Shown here: positions 20,499 to 21,766 of the stretch, in pieces
How positions within the stretch are numbered: the first letter of the stretch is position 1
How the letters are laid out: each line of letters opens with the position of its first letter
IMG/VR virus record: IMGVR_UViG_3300033977_000062
Span: 1-21,766 of that record
DNA: 21,766 nucleotides
Direction: 5' to 3' (one strand)
DNA from: a virus
Program-made: the position numbers and the translations under genes
The notes under the pieces: generated by a model
Databases searched by the model: none
Seen by the model: only the letters and a program-made list of their open reading frames with translations
What the model was told of the DNA's origin: nothing

Positions 20499-20941
20499 AC
20501 TTACCAGGCAATGATATTATACAGCACAAGCTCTTGAAGAGAAGAAAGTTTGTTGATAATCACTGGCTTTGGTGTGGTGCTAAAGATGAAAAAGGTTATG
20601 GTTGTATCAATATTAATCATAAGATGTATAGGGTACATAGATTAGTAGCTTACTTATGGTTAGATTTGGATTTGAATTCAGATTTACTTTCCTTACACAA
20701 GCAAGAATGTTCTAATAAATCCTGTTTTAATCCAGATCATCTGTATGTTGGCACCGTGCAAGATAACAACGAAGATTGTGTTAATTTTGGTGAACATCAT
20801 GGTGTTCATCAGACTCATTGCAAGCATGGACATGAATTTACACCAGAAAATACGTTTACTACTTCTTATGGTAGAAGGGGTTGTCGTGCTTGTCATCACT
20901 ATATGAGTATAGCAAAAAAGTTTCTACGTCTGTATGAGTAG
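20495..20941 (+). CDS. HNH endonuclease with C-terminal zinc motif
   Basis: 148 aa. GTG start in GTGA overlap with the upstream stop; GGAGAG lies eight bases upstream. HWLWCGAKDEKGYG and YRVHRLVAYLW precede LSLHKQECSNKSCFNPDHLY, the HNH core, then VGTVQDNNEDC. The C-terminus has HCKHGHEFTPENTF and GCRACHHY, a second Cys/His site typical of phage homing nucleases. It interrupts the Sak4-to-SSB gene order, suggesting insertion as a mobile gene. Confidence 0.88.
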   Translation: MNLPGNDIIQHKLLKRRKFVDNHWLWCGAKDEKGYGCININHKMYRVHRLVAYLWLDLDLNSDLLSLHKQECSNKSCFNPDHLYVGTVQDNNEDCVNFGEHHGVHQTHCKHGHEFTPENTFTTSYGRRGCRACHHYMSIAKKFLRLYE

Positions 20942-20986
20942 AATGTAAGAAACAATCCAAACAAAGAACCAATGGAGATACCACAA

Positions 20987-21376
20987 ATGAAACTACGCAT
21001 TACACCAGAAGATCATCTTAAAGGAAGGGCAGTCGATCCTGGTATATACAACGTTGAAGTTGCAAACGTTGAGGAAAAACAAGCAACAACAGACGGTAGC
21101 CAGAACTGGAACGTTGAATTTAAGATTGTAGATGGTAAATTTAAGGGTGTTACTGTCTATAAGACGTTCAACGAAAAAGGGGCGGGGTTTGCTATTGACT
21201 TCGCCAAGGCTTGTGGTGCAACGATTGATGCGAATAAAGACTACGATTTAGATTTCAATCGAACGTTGCATTGCAAACTTCGTGTTGATGTTAAGAACAA
21301 GCTATACGAAGGCAATATGAAGAACAATGTTGTTGGATTTTTACCATTAGCGAAAGAAGCTAAAGTTGAAGTATAA
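20987..21376 (+). CDS. DUF669-like ssDNA-binding candidate
   Basis: 129 aa from ATG 20987 (GGAG nine bases upstream; the upstream ATG 20972 is weaker). MKLRITPEDHLKGRAVDPGI then YNVEVANVEEKQATTDGSQN and FKIVDGKFKGVTVYKTFNEK, then AIDFAKACGATIDANKDYD, the beta-rich layout of small phage single-stranded-DNA-binding proteins (DUF669). It would protect ssDNA and work with the Sak4-like ATPase. A GC-armed inverted repeat follows. Confidence 0.7.
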   Translation: MKLRITPEDHLKGRAVDPGIYNVEVANVEEKQATTDGSQNWNVEFKIVDGKFKGVTVYKTFNEKGAGFAIDFAKACGATIDANKDYDLDFNRTLHCKLRVDVKNKLYEGNMKNNVVGFLPLAKEAKVEV

Positions 21377-21397
21377 CTAAATCTGTCAAAGTGACTC

Positions 21398-21471
21398 TTG
21401 TGCGCGTGTCTGACAACATCTTGCTAACTTTAGTCAATGGCTAAAATACAAGTGCGCTGGCACGCGCACAA
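21398..21471 (+). repeat. GTGCGCGTGTC-armed inverted repeat (copy D)
   Basis: TTGTGCGCGTGTC (21398-21410) pairs with GGCACGCGCACAA (21459-21471), 12 exact pairs plus one G-T, around a 48-base loop that holds a TTTAG/CTAAA stem. It lies between the ssDNA-binding gene and the next gene. Same arms as copy E. Confidence 0.8.
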
Positions 21472-21491
21472 TCTCAACAAGGAGAATTAAA

Positions 21492-21698
21492 TTGGACGAA
21501 CTTCTTGATATGCGACCGCAAGCTGAAGCACCAAAATTGGCAATTCCAGAAAACGAAAGATTAATGAAGCGACTCAACAGAGAATTACAAACCCTAAAAG
21601 ATCGCCAAAAACAAATAGAGCGTGGGATAGAATTACTTCAAAAGTACCCTGAGATTGAGGAACTTTTGAATATTTTGGGTGGTAAGAATAGATATTAA
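21492..21698 (+). CDS. Small coiled-coil protein, 68 aa
   Basis: TTG 21492 with AAGGAG seven bases upstream. It begins (M)DELLDMRPQAEAPKLAIPEN, then a charged coiled coil (RELQTLKDRQKQIERGIELL) and QKYPEIEELLNILGG. Flanked by copies D and E of the GC-armed repeat. Function unknown. Confidence 0.7.
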   Translation: MDELLDMRPQAEAPKLAIPENERLMKRLNRELQTLKDRQKQIERGIELLQKYPEIEELLNILGGKNRY

Positions 21699-21702
21699 TT
21701 TT

Positions 21703-21756
21703 GTGCGCGTGTCTATGAAATATGATCTTCTCTCCTCAAAGAGTAGGCACGCGCAC
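21703..21756 (+). repeat. GTGCGCGTGTC-armed inverted repeat (copy E)
   Basis: GTGCGCGTGTC (21703-21713) pairs with GGCACGCGCAC (21746-21756), one G-T pair, around a 32-base loop. Its arms are nearly identical to copy D, while the loops differ, so the arms themselves are conserved. Confidence 0.8.
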
Positions 21757-21766
21757 TACTTTAATT

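Noticed and set aside
1-21766. tRNA genes, integrase, toxin-antitoxin or retron
   Set aside because: No cloverleaf with CCA-like acceptor, no tyrosine or serine recombinase motif, no reverse transcriptase and no paired toxin motif was recognised in any of the genes read.

Overview
The window is a segment of an AT-rich, double-stranded-DNA tailed-phage genome that carries recurring alternating C/G words. The evidence is a large terminase, a portal, a small-terminase-like protein, virion-type repeat proteins, ATGA/TAATG-coupled genes and many very small ORFs. An architecture resembling a one-component spanin (lipobox plus C-terminal membrane segment) suggests a Gram-negative (diderm) host. No integrase, DNA polymerase, major capsid protein or endolysin is visible; these may lie outside the window.

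Left half (1-10,953, all minus strand) is a late operon read right to left. It runs from a TTGACA promoter (10,917-10,953) through an HNH endonuclease, a hairpin-rich leader, two unknown proteins, a TerS-like HTH protein, a small virion-type protein, TerL (7000-8649), a lysis-like cluster (coiled-coil protein, u-spanin candidate, small membrane protein), a basic 58-aa protein, a membrane-anchored fibronectin-III protein, a P-loop kinase plus HAD phosphatase pair, the portal (2332-4578), and then several exported or membrane-anchored adhesin-like proteins.

Centre (10,954-13,728) is a control and probable replication-origin region. It has repeated ATGAGGCTCAT palindromes, a 13-bp-period iteron array (TAGCYTAC, 11,194-11,291), and five small plus-strand genes closed by a terminator shared with one convergent minus-strand gene that has its own palindrome-covered promoter. 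A second origin-like block combines AT-rich DNA, iterons and inverted repeats. A rightward promoter is followed by a leader with a 13-bp terminator hairpin directly before the first early gene.

Right half (13,729-21,766, plus strand) is an early/replication operon. It holds a zinc-finger protein, small helical proteins, an SNF2-type helicase, small membrane and Cys-rich proteins, a Cas4/RecB-like nuclease, a zinc-ribbon protein, a Sak4-like ATPase, a second HNH endonuclease and a DUF669-like ssDNA-binding candidate. Together these look like a recombination-dependent replication module.

The most unusual signals are structural. (1) Perfect 8-13 bp inverted repeats with short loops lie inside coding sequence, densest in the helicase gene. 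(2) A family of long-loop elements has complementary GTGCGCGTGTC-type or other long arms, mostly between genes. (3) CGCGCG/GCGCGC is strongly over-represented in an otherwise AT-rich sequence. Functional roles for these are inference; all counts were made by hand.
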